The position numbers were made by a program, and so were the translations under genes. Source: Rhizobiaceae bacterium (lineage in GTDB: Bacteria; Pseudomonadota; Alphaproteobacteria; Rhizobiales; Rhizobiaceae). From it: a stretch of DNA of 64,000 bases. Below, piece by piece: positions 1 to 9,191 of this stretch. Each line of letters opens with the position of its first letter. Position 1 is the first letter of the stretch. The DNA lies in assembly GCA_027483885.1 (NCBI GenBank), contig JAIXTO010000245.1, forward strand, positions 1-64,000, in the 5' to 3' direction. The notes beneath the pieces were generated by a model. The model saw only the letters and a program-made list of their open reading frames with translations, made no database searches and was not told where the DNA came from.

Positions 1-84
1 CAGTTCTGCAAGATAGGAACCGTCCTGGCCGGTCACACCCGTGATAAGCGCAACTTTACCGTTGCCGACAGCATTTAAGGTCAT
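1..84 (-). CDS. gmd: GDP-mannose 4,6-dehydratase, 5' fragment (cut by window edge)
   Basis: Only the first 28 codons lie in the window. Reading the minus strand from the ATG whose complement is at 82-84 gives a short leader and then KVALITGVTGQDGSYLAEL. This is the Rossmann nucleotide-binding start of GDP-mannose 4,6-dehydratase, and the GVTGQDGSYLAE stretch is characteristic of Gmd within the extended SDR family. The enzyme makes GDP-4-keto-6-deoxymannose, the precursor of GDP-fucose, GDP-rhamnose and related sugars for surface polysaccharide. A GGGAAG ribosome-binding site sits just upstream of the ATG. The rest of the gene and its pathway partners lie to the left of the window. Confidence 0.85.
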   Translation of the reverse strand, partial: MTLNAVGNGKVALITGVTGQDGSYLAEL

Positions 85-632
85 AGCTTCCCCGAATAAA
101 AATCTAAATCAATTACGATTGGTAAAGTCGACACCACCAGACATCAAGCCAATGTCTTATTTCACATTCAATCGTTTGAGGATTTTAGTAATATACGCTT
201 TGCTGCATGGCAACAATTTAATTGCGCGATGCTTAACGCGGAACCTGCGCAATCGCATGGTATATCTCTTCGGCAATCAAGTTTTCAGGCCAGAAGATGC
301 GCGAAATACGCGGTTTATTCGGCCAATTGTAAGATCTTTGCACTTGTTTTCAAAGCGCGTTGCAAAGAAGTGACAGGCACGAACCCATTTATATGGATGT
401 CTCGATCCGCTGGTATGACTTGCGTGAATATCAGTAAGGTTTGCGCTCGACACCGCGCGCAAAGGAAATAATGCCTGTAAACCTCGGCCTACAGCCATCA
501 GCCTGTCGATCTTCACAGACCGGCATGACGCGATGCCAATCCTGGCAATGAACAGGCTCTTCGCAACCGCAGCGAAAAATAGGCATTTGGGCTCGATGTC
601 ATAGAGTGCTTACCCTTTGTCAGTGACACAGC
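85..632. other. AT-richer intergenic region, no supported gene
   Basis: This stretch of about 550 bases separates the gmd start from the stop of the REC-HWE kinase gene. It is visibly richer in A and T than the flanking genes, above all between about 85 and 480. Short open frames exist on both strands, but none has a convincing ribosome-binding site, a recognisable domain or the GC-rich codon use of the neighbours. It must hold the gmd promoter on the minus strand and the end of the phytochrome operon. I could not place a terminator or promoter with confidence. Confidence 0.5.
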
Positions 633-1733
633 TCACCTGCCCATTGGCTGGCCGTCGTCAATGGCGGCGGAACTCCCTGGATCCCTGCGGTCCGCCGAAA
701 CGTCAGCCCCGAGTGTCTCATCACACGGGCTTTCCAGCGGAAAGCAGATGTCGCAGGCAAGGCCTGTTTCGGGATAGGTGATCGTCACGTCGCCTAAAAG
801 TTCGTATTCGATGGTGCGCTGGATCAGCGTCATGCCGAAGCCTAAATCCTGCGGGGGGTGGACGAGCGGGCCGCCGGTTTCTGTCCAGTGCAGGCACAGA
901 AGCGGCTGGCCATCACTGTTCATCCCCTTTGACCAGGAGACCGAGACGCGGCCGGCGGCGGTGCTCAGCGCGCCGTATTTCCCGGCATTGGTCATAAGCT
1001 CGTTCAGCACCATGGACACGGCAAGGGCTGCCCGCGGATCAAGCGGAATGGATGGACCCACCGCAATCTCGATGCGTTCGCCATCGCGCAGAGCGGCAGC
1101 CGCCGTGCGGGTGATCATGTCGTGAAGATCAGCCTCGTTCCAGTTGGTTTCAAACAGCAGCGCATGGGCATCAGCCATGGCGCGCAGGCGCCCCATAAGG
1201 TTTTCGACATAGTCGTCGACGTTTTGCGCGCCGCGCGCGGTCCGCCGCACGATCGACATCACCATGGCCATGGTATTTTTAACCCGGTGGCTGAGTTCGC
1301 GCATCAGAAGCTCACGGTGTTGCTCCACACGGCGGCGCTCGGCCCGTCCGCGGGCTTCCGCAAGGGCCCGCTCCACGGCGGCGGTAAGCCGGATCAGCCG
1401 CTGCTTCAGCACATAGTCGGTCGCTCCCCGGCGAAAGCTTTCAATGGCCACCTCCTCGCCCAGCACGCCCGAGACGAAGATGAACGGCGTTTCGGGCACG
1501 CGCTCATGGGCAAGCTCCAGCGCTGTCATGCCATCAAAATCGGGAAGCGAGAAATCAGCAAGGATCACGTCGAATTCCCTCGCATCGAGCGCTGACAGAT
1601 ATTCGGCCCGGCTTGCCACCCGGTGAACGTCCGGTCGCGGCTGCAGCCTTACCAGATGTTCGCAAATCAGTTCAGCATCCAGCGCACTGTCTTCGAGGAG
1701 AAGGATACGGATGGTGGGATCAGGACTTTGCAT
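633..1733 (-). CDS. REC-HWE hybrid: receiver domain followed by HWE-family histidine kinase
   Basis: This 366-residue soluble protein has a receiver domain (about 8-125; phospho-acceptor D60 in ILADFSLPDFDG, conserved K110) followed by an HWE-type kinase. The kinase H-box is ELSHRVKN (H149), the N-box is LNELMTNAGKYGALS, and the family-defining H-W-x-E is seen in LHWTETGG. The C-terminal 40 residues are acidic and unstructured-looking. The start overlaps the end of the response-regulator gene by 14 bases, so the gene is the third member of the phytochrome operon. A receiver at the N-terminus suggests that phosphotransfer from upstream controls the kinase. HWE kinases in alphaproteobacteria often feed the general stress response or single-domain regulators; the target here is unknown. 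Confidence 0.9.
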   Translation of the reverse strand: MQSPDPTIRILLLEDSALDAELICEHLVRLQPRPDVHRVASRAEYLSALDAREFDVILADFSLPDFDGMTALELAHERVPETPFIFVSGVLGEEVAIESFRRGATDYVLKQRLIRLTAAVERALAEARGRAERRRVEQHRELLMRELSHRVKNTMAMVMSIVRRTARGAQNVDDYVENLMGRLRAMADAHALLFETNWNEADLHDMITRTAAAALRDGERIEIAVGPSIPLDPRAALAVSMVLNELMTNAGKYGALSTAAGRVSVSWSKGMNSDGQPLLCLHWTETGGPLVHPPQDLGFGMTLIQRTIEYELLGDVTITYPETGLACDICFPLESPCDETLGADVSADRRDPGSSAAIDDGQPMGR

Positions 1734-2178
1734 TGCGAAGATTTCCCGGTGGCGGTTCGTTCAGCAGCGCCCAGAACACGCCGAGATCCTGTATGGCCTT
1801 GAAGAATTCGCTAAATTCCACCGGCTTCACCACGAAGGCATTCACCCCCAGCTCGTAGCTTTGCACCAGGTCCTGCTCCTCACGCGAGGAGGTGAGCATG
1901 ACGATCGGGATATGGCGAAGCTGGTCATTTTTCTTCACCTTTTCCAGAACCTCCAGACCGTCCATCTTTGGCAGCTTGAGGTCGAGCAGCACGACGGTCG
2001 GGTCGCCATGCGTGCGATTGTCGTGCAGGCCGGTGCGCAGGAGATAATCCATGGCTTCCGCGCCATCGCGGGCGATGACGATTTCGTTGGCCAGCTGGCA
2101 CTTTTCCAGCGCCGCCAGCGTCAGTTCAAGATCGCGAGGGCTATCCTCGACGAGCAATATCGGACGCAAATCAGGCAA
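1720..2178 (-). CDS. Single-domain response regulator of the phytochrome (Rcp1-like)
   Basis: This 152-residue CheY-like protein is a lone receiver domain. D66 in VVLLDLKLPKMDG is the phospho-acceptor, the acidic pair is VEDS near the N-terminus, and the lysine is in VVKPVEF. The length and the extended first loop resemble the Rcp1 family encoded beside cyanobacterial and bacterial phytochromes. I place the start at a TTG (complement at 2176-2178). It overlaps the phytochrome stop by eight bases and has AGGAAAGG eight bases upstream. A longer in-frame extension would lie entirely inside the phytochrome gene and lacks homology. The expected role is to accept phosphate from the phytochrome kinase. 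Its stop overlaps the REC-HWE kinase gene. Confidence 0.85.
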   Translation of the reverse strand: MPDLRPILLVEDSPRDLELTLAALEKCQLANEIVIARDGAEAMDYLLRTGLHDNRTHGDPTVVLLDLKLPKMDGLEVLEKVKKNDQLRHIPIVMLTSSREEQDLVQSYELGVNAFVVKPVEFSEFFKAIQDLGVFWALLNEPPPGNLRNAKS

Positions 2179-4435
2179 TTGCGCGACCTTTCCTCTTCTC
2201 TGTCGGCAGGCAGAAGGTGAAGCAAGCGCCCTTGTCCACCTCCCCTTCCGCCTCGATACTTCCGTTGTGGCGTTCGATGATGCGCCGCACGAGCGCAAGA
2301 CCAATCCCCGTTCCCTCAAAATCCTCGGCCCGCTGCAGACGCTGAAAGACACCGAACAGTTTTCCGACATAGGCCATGTCGAACCCCACGCCGTTGTCGG
2401 ACACGCAGTAGATCGTCATGTCATCGCGGGTCACGCCGGTCATGGTGATCTCGGCGAGGGGGCACGGCTTTGTGTATTTCACCGCATTATCAATAAGGTT
2501 GAACCACACCTGACGCAGCAGCGTCACATCGCCGAGCGCCGGCGGCAGGTCCGAAACGGACCATTTTATCGTCCGGTCACGACAGGACAGGCCGACGGAC
2601 TTGATGACATCGGCGACAAGCTTGTTCATGTCGACAGGTTTTGAGACGATGGAGGCGCGGCCAAGCTGGGAAAAACTCAAGAGATCGTCGACCAGCCGGC
2701 CCGCGGAAATGGCGGCTTCCGAAATGGTCTGCAGGTAATGGCGCGATTTCTCGTCGAGCGAATTTTCGCGCTCGCGCAGCAGTTCGGCAAAACCGACGAT
2801 GTGACGAAAGGGCGCGCGCAGATCATGCGAGACCGAATAGGAAAACGCCTCAAGCTCCTTGTTGGAGCGCTGCAGGTCGCTGGAAAGCTGCGCCAGTTCC
2901 TCGGCCTTGCGCAGGACGACGCCGACAATGGCCGAGCGCAGATCGCGCGCAGCCGAAAGCTCCGCATCGCTCCACGGCGCTGATTGAAGCCGCACCAGTT
3001 CACGCCAGGCATCGAAGGATTTGCGCGGGTGGATGCGGCCGCGCTCCGCCACCAGCTTGTGCGGATTGCCACCCCAGTTCACCGTGCGCACCAGTTCGGG
3101 CCGAAACCAGATCAGCCAGCTGGCATGTAGCCTGGAGATGCGGATTGCCAGAACGCCGCTTGCGCTGTCAGCAAAACTTTCTGCCGCAGGGTAAAGGCTT
3201 GCCAGTGACTGCGTGGCAAAGAACTCGCGGTCTTCGCCGCGTTGCTCCAGAAAGGCAACGAGCCGCCGCAGGTTTTCGCCACCGGGCGTTACACCAAACG
3301 TGCGCAGATGCGTCGGCGTGATGACGCAGGCGCCAAGCGCCGACACCTGTTCCAGCAGCAAGTCGCCCTCGTGGGAAAGCCCGTCCAGCCAGTCGGCTTC
3401 TGCCGACATCGCGCCGAGCAATCGGCTCGTCACCTGCGATAGCTCCACCCGGCGGGCGGCATCTTCTGCCCGCGACAGCGCTCCAATGCGCATGGCAAGC
3501 GCTTCGGCGGCAAAATCGCAGGTCTCACGCAGCCTATGCGGGACGGTATGTGCCGCAACGCTGTGGCAGGAAACTAGCCCCCAGAGCGTGCCGTCAACCA
3601 TGATGGAGACAGACATGGAGGCTCCGGTGCCCATATTGTGCATATATTCCAGATGCACCGGCGACACGCTGCGCAACTGGGCAAAGCTCATGTCGAGTTG
3701 ATCGCCGGTTTCCGGATTGAGCGAAGGTTCCAGGGCAACGGGTTGGTAACGCGCATCGGGAATGATGCGCAGCCGGTTGGACACGTAGAGCGCCCGCGCC
3801 TGGGCCGGGATATCCCCGCTTGGAAACCGAAGATCGAGATAGGACGGAAGCTTGCCGTTGCCGCTTTCGGCCACCACCTGACCGTTCCACTCCCCATCGA
3901 ACCGGTAAAGCAGCACCCGGTCGAAACCGGTCAGGTCTGCGATGAACTGCGTGACGATGGACAGCGACCGACCGATATCGTTCTCGGCTGAGAGCTTTTG
4001 GGTAAAACTGCGCAGGCGACCAAACACGGCGTCCAGCGGCTCGCTCCCGGCAGGTTCCACTTCCACGACGATCAAGGAACCGGCGCGGTGGGCAACAAGC
4101 GTCAGATTGCGCTCGGAAAGGCGCGTCTGAAAGAAAGCTTCGCTCCCAGCATGCCACTGCATCAGCGCCGTCATCACCGCGTCAAATGGTGCAGAGGGCG
4201 GTTTGCCCAGTGCCACGGCATCCTTGAGGTAATCGGAAAGGTTGGCGCTCACCTGAACGACCACCTGGTCGTGCGGCCGCAGCACAAACAGCGCACCATG
4301 GGGCTGAATGGCGCCCGGCACGCGGATCGGCTCGCGTGCGCAGGCTTCCAGATCCAGGTCCGTTACAGTCAAAAGACGTCTCCGACGGTGATGCGGGTCA
4401 AGCTCCGCACAGCACACCGTTTCATCCAAAGCCAT
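2171..4435 (-). CDS. bphP: Bacteriophytochrome photoreceptor histidine kinase
   Basis: This 754-residue red/far-red photoreceptor kinase has the order PAS-GAF-PHY-HisKA-HATPase. Cys32, in EACAREPIRVPGAIQPHG, is in the position of the biliverdin-attachment cysteine of bacterial phytochromes. The GAF domain carries FPSGDIPAQAR, a variant of the usual PxSDIP motif, and SVSPVHLEYMHNMG containing the chromophore-contacting histidine. The PHY region spans roughly 320-500. The kinase core shows SVSHDLRAPF (H537), NLIDNAVKYT and DNGVGF/GTGIGL. There is no membrane segment, so it is cytoplasmic. It heads an operon with a response regulator and a REC-HWE kinase through overlapping ends. No biliverdin-forming heme oxygenase gene is visible nearby. 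Confidence 0.95.
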   Translation of the reverse strand: MALDETVCCAELDPHHRRRRLLTVTDLDLEACAREPIRVPGAIQPHGALFVLRPHDQVVVQVSANLSDYLKDAVALGKPPSAPFDAVMTALMQWHAGSEAFFQTRLSERNLTLVAHRAGSLIVVEVEPAGSEPLDAVFGRLRSFTQKLSAENDIGRSLSIVTQFIADLTGFDRVLLYRFDGEWNGQVVAESGNGKLPSYLDLRFPSGDIPAQARALYVSNRLRIIPDARYQPVALEPSLNPETGDQLDMSFAQLRSVSPVHLEYMHNMGTGASMSVSIMVDGTLWGLVSCHSVAAHTVPHRLRETCDFAAEALAMRIGALSRAEDAARRVELSQVTSRLLGAMSAEADWLDGLSHEGDLLLEQVSALGACVITPTHLRTFGVTPGGENLRRLVAFLEQRGEDREFFATQSLASLYPAAESFADSASGVLAIRISRLHASWLIWFRPELVRTVNWGGNPHKLVAERGRIHPRKSFDAWRELVRLQSAPWSDAELSAARDLRSAIVGVVLRKAEELAQLSSDLQRSNKELEAFSYSVSHDLRAPFRHIVGFAELLRERENSLDEKSRHYLQTISEAAISAGRLVDDLLSFSQLGRASIVSKPVDMNKLVADVIKSVGLSCRDRTIKWSVSDLPPALGDVTLLRQVWFNLIDNAVKYTKPCPLAEITMTGVTRDDMTIYCVSDNGVGFDMAYVGKLFGVFQRLQRAEDFEGTGIGLALVRRIIERHNGSIEAEGEVDKGACFTFCLPTEKRKGRAIA

Positions 4436-4648
4436 GTCTGAAGCGGAGAGCCGCGCGGGCCCTCAGGGGCCGCGTTTCATCGGGGGGAGATAGTCGCCGC
4501 CCAGCGAATGTAAACGCCGGATGACGATTTAGTTTGGCATATATCCCGACCCGGCTTTGCGGTGCGCGACCATAAGACGAAGCAAATGCAATATGTCACT
4601 CAAACGGGCAATGAGCCTTCCCAAAAGCGGTGGGGCAGATCAGAAATC

Positions 4649-6406
4649 CTACCGCCCGGCTTTTACTGCGCGCGCTGCATTGCCAGACGCATGGAGCCGG
4701 TGCGTTGGGCGGTCTGGCGAGGTGGTTGTTTCGCGGTGGCGCGTGGTGGCGTCCAACTTGCTCTCGCCAAGCCGGAAGCTGGAGGTCAGCTGGAAGAGTT
4801 CGCTCGCCTCGGTTGCCAGCGCATGGCTGGCGGCGTTGGATTCTTCCACCATGGCCGCATTCTGCTGTGTTCCCCTGTCGATCGTATTGACCGCCTGGTT
4901 GATCTCCTGCAGCCCGATCGACTGTTCGCGCGAGGCTTCGACGATGGCCGCAACATTGGTGGAGATATCGCGCACGCGCGCAACGATCTCCTCCAGCGCC
5001 ACGCCCGTTTCCGCCACCAGTTCGACGCCCTTTTTCACCTGATCGGCAGAGGCGTTGATCAAGCCTTTGATTTCCTTGGCAGCTTTCGCCGAACGCTGGG
5101 CAAGTTCGCGGACTTCCTGAGCAACGACGGCAAAACCCTTGCCCGCTTCACCGGCGCGCGCGGCTTCAACGCCGGCGTTCAGCGCCAGAAGGTTCGTCTG
5201 GAAGGCGATCTCGTCGATGACGCCGATGATCGAGGAAATCTCGCCGGAGGACGCCTCGATCTCGCCCATGGCTGCAATGGCCTGGCGCACCACAAGGCCG
5301 GATTTTTCAGCCCCGCTGCGGGTTGTCTCCACAAGGCTTCCCGCCTCCTGCGCGCGCTGGCTGGCATCCGCAACGGTGCGGGTAATGTGCTCGAGCGCTG
5401 AAGCGGTCTCTTCCACGGATGCCGCCTGCTGTTCCGTGCGCTGCGCCAGCATGTCGGCGGCCGTTTGAACCTCGGTTGCATCTGCAGCAATGGCCGTCGC
5501 ATTGCGCGAAACGTTGACAAGCGCATCGCGCAGGCGGGCCGACGCCTCGTTATAGTCGGCGCGCAGCGGTTCGAGCGACGCCATGAACGGCTGCCGGATC
5601 TCGCCGGAAAGGTCGCCAGACGCCATATCCTTCAACCGCGACCCGAGCGCTGCCACGTTGTTCACCCGCTCGGTCACGTCGTTGGCGAACTTCACCACCT
5701 TGAACACCTGCCCGTTCATGTCGATGATGGGATTGTAGGAGGCCTGGATGTACACCGCCTTGCCGCCGCGCCCCAACCGCATGAACTCGCCGCCGACGAA
5801 TTCGCCGCTTTTCATGTCCTGCCACAGTTTGCGATATTCATTCGTCTGAACGAATTGCGGATCGCAGAACATGGCATGATGGCGCCCGAGAATGTCCTCC
5901 AGCCTGTACCCCATGGCGGAGAGGAAATTCTCGTTGGCCGCCAGGATATGGCCATCCGGCGAGAACTCGATGATCGCCTGGGCGCGCGAAAGCGCTGCGA
6001 GCTTTCCAGCATTTTCAGCCGCTGCCAGCTTGATCGCGGTAATATCGGTTGCAAATTTCACGACCTTGTAGACACGGCCGTTCTTCATGATCGGGTTATA
6101 GGAGGCCTCGATCCAGATCTCGCGTCCGCCCTTTGCGATGCGCTTGTACTGGCGTCGGTCGAAACGGCCGGCCGCAAGCCCTGCCCAGAACTGGCGATAT
6201 TCGTCGCTCTCGGCCTCCCCAGGTGCCACGAACAGGCTGTGATGGCGGCCGAGAATTTCGTCCTCCCGGTAACCAAGCGCAGTGCAGAAATTTTCGTTGG
6301 CAGCCAGAATCTTGCCGACGGGGTCAAATTCGATCACGGCAAACGAACGGCGCATGGCGTCAAGAACACGGTCAGCATCGGACGAAAACACACGGGGCAG
6401 CGACAT
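4649..6406 (-). CDS. Soluble methyl-accepting chemotaxis protein with two PAS domains
   Basis: This chemoreceptor of 585 residues lacks transmembrane segments. It has two tandem PAS domains (about 10-125 and 130-245), each with the GRHH and NPI-containing motifs seen in Aer-like receptors. A short linker follows, then the long coiled-coil signalling domain whose hairpin tip is EIAFQTNLLALNAGVEAARAG. No C-terminal CheR-binding pentapeptide is present. I chose the ATG at 6404-6406 because GGAG lies six bases upstream; a TTG 33 bases earlier is less likely. Cytoplasmic PAS receptors of this kind usually read redox or metabolic state through flavin or haem, but the ligand cannot be told here. The gene stands alone between the phytochrome operon and the LuxR-type gene. 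Confidence 0.9.
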   Translation of the reverse strand: MSLPRVFSSDADRVLDAMRRSFAVIEFDPVGKILAANENFCTALGYREDEILGRHHSLFVAPGEAESDEYRQFWAGLAAGRFDRRQYKRIAKGGREIWIEASYNPIMKNGRVYKVVKFATDITAIKLAAAENAGKLAALSRAQAIIEFSPDGHILAANENFLSAMGYRLEDILGRHHAMFCDPQFVQTNEYRKLWQDMKSGEFVGGEFMRLGRGGKAVYIQASYNPIIDMNGQVFKVVKFANDVTERVNNVAALGSRLKDMASGDLSGEIRQPFMASLEPLRADYNEASARLRDALVNVSRNATAIAADATEVQTAADMLAQRTEQQAASVEETASALEHITRTVADASQRAQEAGSLVETTRSGAEKSGLVVRQAIAAMGEIEASSGEISSIIGVIDEIAFQTNLLALNAGVEAARAGEAGKGFAVVAQEVRELAQRSAKAAKEIKGLINASADQVKKGVELVAETGVALEEIVARVRDISTNVAAIVEASREQSIGLQEINQAVNTIDRGTQQNAAMVEESNAASHALATEASELFQLTSSFRLGESKLDATTRHRETTTSPDRPTHRLHASGNAARAVKAGR

Positions 6407-6697
6407 CAGGATCTCCATCCGGTCTGCTGGTGCGTGCAACTCAACTCCCTCGTCGGGAGCGACGTGGCGCGCGCAAGACGCGGAAACTTATGAAGGGGAA
6501 CAGTCAGGCGGGCATCATGCCCAGGCAACTTGGCGAAAGCTGCCGTCTCCCTTTTTCTAGGCTTTTGAAATTGCCAATCCGTAAATGCGCACATACGAAA
6601 GCGACGATTAAGCCTGAAATTACAGCAATCGCTCCAATGACCCAAAGCCGTCACCCAGCCTCTGCAGCGCGGGACGCATGTCGAAAAGTGGAGCCGG

Positions 6698-7492
6698 TTA
6701 CTCGATCAACCGACGCCTGATCCCCTCGGCAATCGCCTGCGTGCGGTTGGTGGCGCCGATCTTGCGGGTGGCGTGCTTGATGTAGGTGTTGACGGTGTCC
6801 ACCTGGTAGCCGCTTTCGGATGCGATCTGGTCGCTGGTCATGCCTTTGGACGCAAGCCGAAGACAGATCAGTTCACCTGCCGAAAGTTTCAGCTCGACAG
6901 CGGCAAAACGTTCCACCAGCGGACGGGTGATTTCCCGATGGGTTGCCTCTGCAATGGCGGCAAAGAAGCTGATTTCCTCCGCCAGAAACGGCGTCGTTCG
7001 GGTAAAGCCGACACATCCATAGATCAGCGTGCCGCGGCGGATGGGAAACAGCGTGCGGTTTTTGACATTAAACGTGTCGAGCAGATAGGAAAGCCGCTCC
7101 GGCAGGACGACATCCTTCAGCACCTCGCCTTCGATCACGACACCCTCGGAAATGCTCGACAGTTTCACGAAGGGATCGGTCAGGTGGTATCGCCCCTCGT
7201 AATAGGCTTCCAGAAAGGCCGGCGGAAAATCCGTGTCGATGGATTGGGCCGTGCCAAAGCGGAACTTGTCGAGGTCGAGGCCACTCACCATCACGAAATC
7301 GAAAGGCACTGCCAAACGCAACCGCTCGATGAACGGATGGTTGTGAATGAAACGATGGCGCGGCACGGAAGCAAGATCGACATACTGGTCGAGATGGTCG
7401 GGGCGTCGGAACATGGGGCTGGTCAGCATGGGGCCATCGGGGCTTTCTTCGACTGTCTGGAGCAAGACATGACCACAGGAGAAGCGGCACAT
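6698..7492 (-). CDS. LuxR-family regulator with autoinducer-binding-type N-terminal domain
   Basis: A C-terminal LuxR/FixJ helix-turn-helix (about 200-262; LSAGELICLRLASKGMTSDQ, then VDTVNTYIKHATRKIG and the terminal ATNRTQAIAEGIRR) marks this as a DNA-binding regulator. The N-terminal two thirds resembles the acyl-homoserine-lactone-binding fold in length and pattern, with conserved W/Y positions only partly kept. No luxI-type synthase is in the window, so it would be a LuxR solo or bind another ligand. The start is uncertain: ATG at 7492 gives 264 residues, while an internal ATG at 7429 gives 243, closer to the family norm. It is divergent from the globin-coupled receptor. Confidence 0.8.
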   Translation of the reverse strand: MCRFSCGHVLLQTVEESPDGPMLTSPMFRRPDHLDQYVDLASVPRHRFIHNHPFIERLRLAVPFDFVMVSGLDLDKFRFGTAQSIDTDFPPAFLEAYYEGRYHLTDPFVKLSSISEGVVIEGEVLKDVVLPERLSYLLDTFNVKNRTLFPIRRGTLIYGCVGFTRTTPFLAEEISFFAAIAEATHREITRPLVERFAAVELKLSAGELICLRLASKGMTSDQIASESGYQVDTVNTYIKHATRKIGATNRTQAIAEGIRRRLIE

Positions 7493-7677
7493 CGCGAGAT
7501 TTATGATTCGTCATTGTGACACATGCACAGATTTGAGGGGAGGCACGATCGACAGAAATCCCCGATGCGCCAGATCTGCGTTCATCACAAAGCATTACAC
7601 AACGCTAAGTCGGCATTAAGCATTGATCGCTAAAATTCGCCTATGCTGGTGATCCAGCCCCGTCTCTGGAGAAATCG

Positions 7678-9186
7678 ATGTCGACGAACGCAAAAACTCA
7701 GCATCTGAAGGACAGACTCGATTTCATGGGCCTCGACGAAGGCCAGCGCCGCACCCTGTCCTCCATGCGCCCGCTGGTTGCGCGTTCGATCGGACCGGCA
7801 CTTGATGCGTTCTATAATAAGGCCAGGAAACACCCCCATACCGCCGCCTTCTTCGACAATCCAGCCCATATCGCCCATGCAAAAGCCCGGCAGGAAAAGC
7901 ACTGGGATGCCATCGCATCCGCCGAGTTCAATGAACACTACGTTGATGCGGTATCGACCGTCGGGCGCACCCATGCCCGTCTCGGGCTGGAGCCGCGCTG
8001 GTATATCGGCGGTTATGCGCTCATCGTCGAAGGCATCATCAAGGCGGTGATCGCCTCCGAGCTGAAAGGCTTCTTCGTGGAGAAGAAGGCAAAGGCCGTG
8101 GAGGAGCAGCTCTGCGTCGTGGTAAAAGCTGCCCTTCTCGACATGGATTATGCCATCTCCGTCTATCTCGATGTACTCGCCAGCGAGCGGGCACAGGTGG
8201 AATCGGAAAAGGCAAAGGCGACGCAGGAGCAGCAGACGGCGCTCGACGCGCTTGATACCGCCCTTCGCGAGCTTGCCGCCCGCGACCTGACGGCCGAGGT
8301 GCGCCAGACGCTTTCGCCGGAATTTGAAAAGATCAGGACAAACTACAATCGTTCGGTGTCGGAGCTTGATGGCGCCATGCGCGAGATCCGCGATGCCGTC
8401 GAACAGGTGCGCGCCGAAGTGAGCGGCATTTCGTCCTCCACCGACGACATGGCCAAACGCACCGAGCAGCAGGCCTCTGCGCTGGAACAGACGGCCGCAG
8501 CGCTTGAAGAAATCACCACCATTTCCACCAGTTCGGCGCAGCGCACCAACGAGGTGCAGGCCATCGTCAAGGTGTCGGCTGCCGAAACCGTGCGCTCCGG
8601 CGAAGTGGTGCAGCAGGCCATCAGCGCCATGGGCGAGATCGAAACGTCGTCCCGCAAGATGACGCAGATCATCGGCGTCATCGACGATATCGCCTTCCAG
8701 ACCAATCTTCTGGCGCTGAATGCCGGTGTGGAAGCGGCCCGCGCCGGCGAACAAGGCAAGGGCTTTGCCGTCGTTGCCCAGGAGGTGCGCGAGCTGGCCC
8801 AGCGATCGGCGGCAGCTGCCCGCGAGATCAAGGCGCTGATCGACCAGTCTTCCAACGACGTCACCCGCGGCGTCAGCCTTGTCAACAAGACCGGTGAGGC
8901 GCTGGTCAGTATCGGCGACGGCGTTAATGCCATCAGCGGGCATATCGACCTGATTGCCCGCTCGGCCAAGGAGCAGGCGTCGGGCATCGATGAAATCAAC
9001 GCGGCGATACGCAGCATGGACCAGATTACCCAGCGCAACGCCGCGCTGATGGAAGAAACCAACGCCTCCACGCAAAATCTCGTCGGCATTTCCTCCGGCC
9101 TCTTCGAACTGCTGTCGCGTTTTCGCACCAGCGGTTCGACGCAGCAGCACCGGGATCAGGATCAGCGTCCGCGCAAGCGGGCCTGA
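7678..9186 (+). CDS. Globin-coupled methyl-accepting chemotaxis protein (HemAT-type aerotaxis sensor)
   Basis: The first 170 residues form a protoglobin sensor domain. H99 in GRTHARLGLEPRWYIGGY matches the proximal haem histidine region of HemAT-type sensors. The rest is a receptor signalling domain with the hairpin tip DIAFQTNLLALNAGVEAARAG and long methylation helices. There is no transmembrane segment, so the protein senses oxygen or another haem ligand in the cytoplasm and signals to CheA. The length is 502 residues, and GGAG six bases upstream supports the ATG. The C-terminal tail is basic and lacks a CheR-binding pentapeptide. A strong hairpin follows the stop. It is divergent from the LuxR-type gene. 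Confidence 0.93.
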   Translation: MSTNAKTQHLKDRLDFMGLDEGQRRTLSSMRPLVARSIGPALDAFYNKARKHPHTAAFFDNPAHIAHAKARQEKHWDAIASAEFNEHYVDAVSTVGRTHARLGLEPRWYIGGYALIVEGIIKAVIASELKGFFVEKKAKAVEEQLCVVVKAALLDMDYAISVYLDVLASERAQVESEKAKATQEQQTALDALDTALRELAARDLTAEVRQTLSPEFEKIRTNYNRSVSELDGAMREIRDAVEQVRAEVSGISSSTDDMAKRTEQQASALEQTAAALEEITTISTSSAQRTNEVQAIVKVSAAETVRSGEVVQQAISAMGEIETSSRKMTQIIGVIDDIAFQTNLLALNAGVEAARAGEQGKGFAVVAQEVRELAQRSAAAAREIKALIDQSSNDVTRGVSLVNKTGEALVSIGDGVNAISGHIDLIARSAKEQASGIDEINAAIRSMDQITQRNAALMEETNASTQNLVGISSGLFELLSRFRTSGSTQQHRDQDQRPRKRA

Positions 9187-9191
9187 CGGGT

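Noticed and set aside
41-516. Short open frames on both strands between gmd and the REC-HWE kinase gene
   Set aside because: They overlap each other, lack ribosome-binding sites and known domains, and differ in composition from the real genes around them.
2179-2370. N-terminal extension of the phytochrome response regulator
   Set aside because: It lies wholly inside bphP on the same strand, encodes Arg/Ser-rich sequence without homology to receivers, and a TTG with a good ribosome-binding site exists at 2178.
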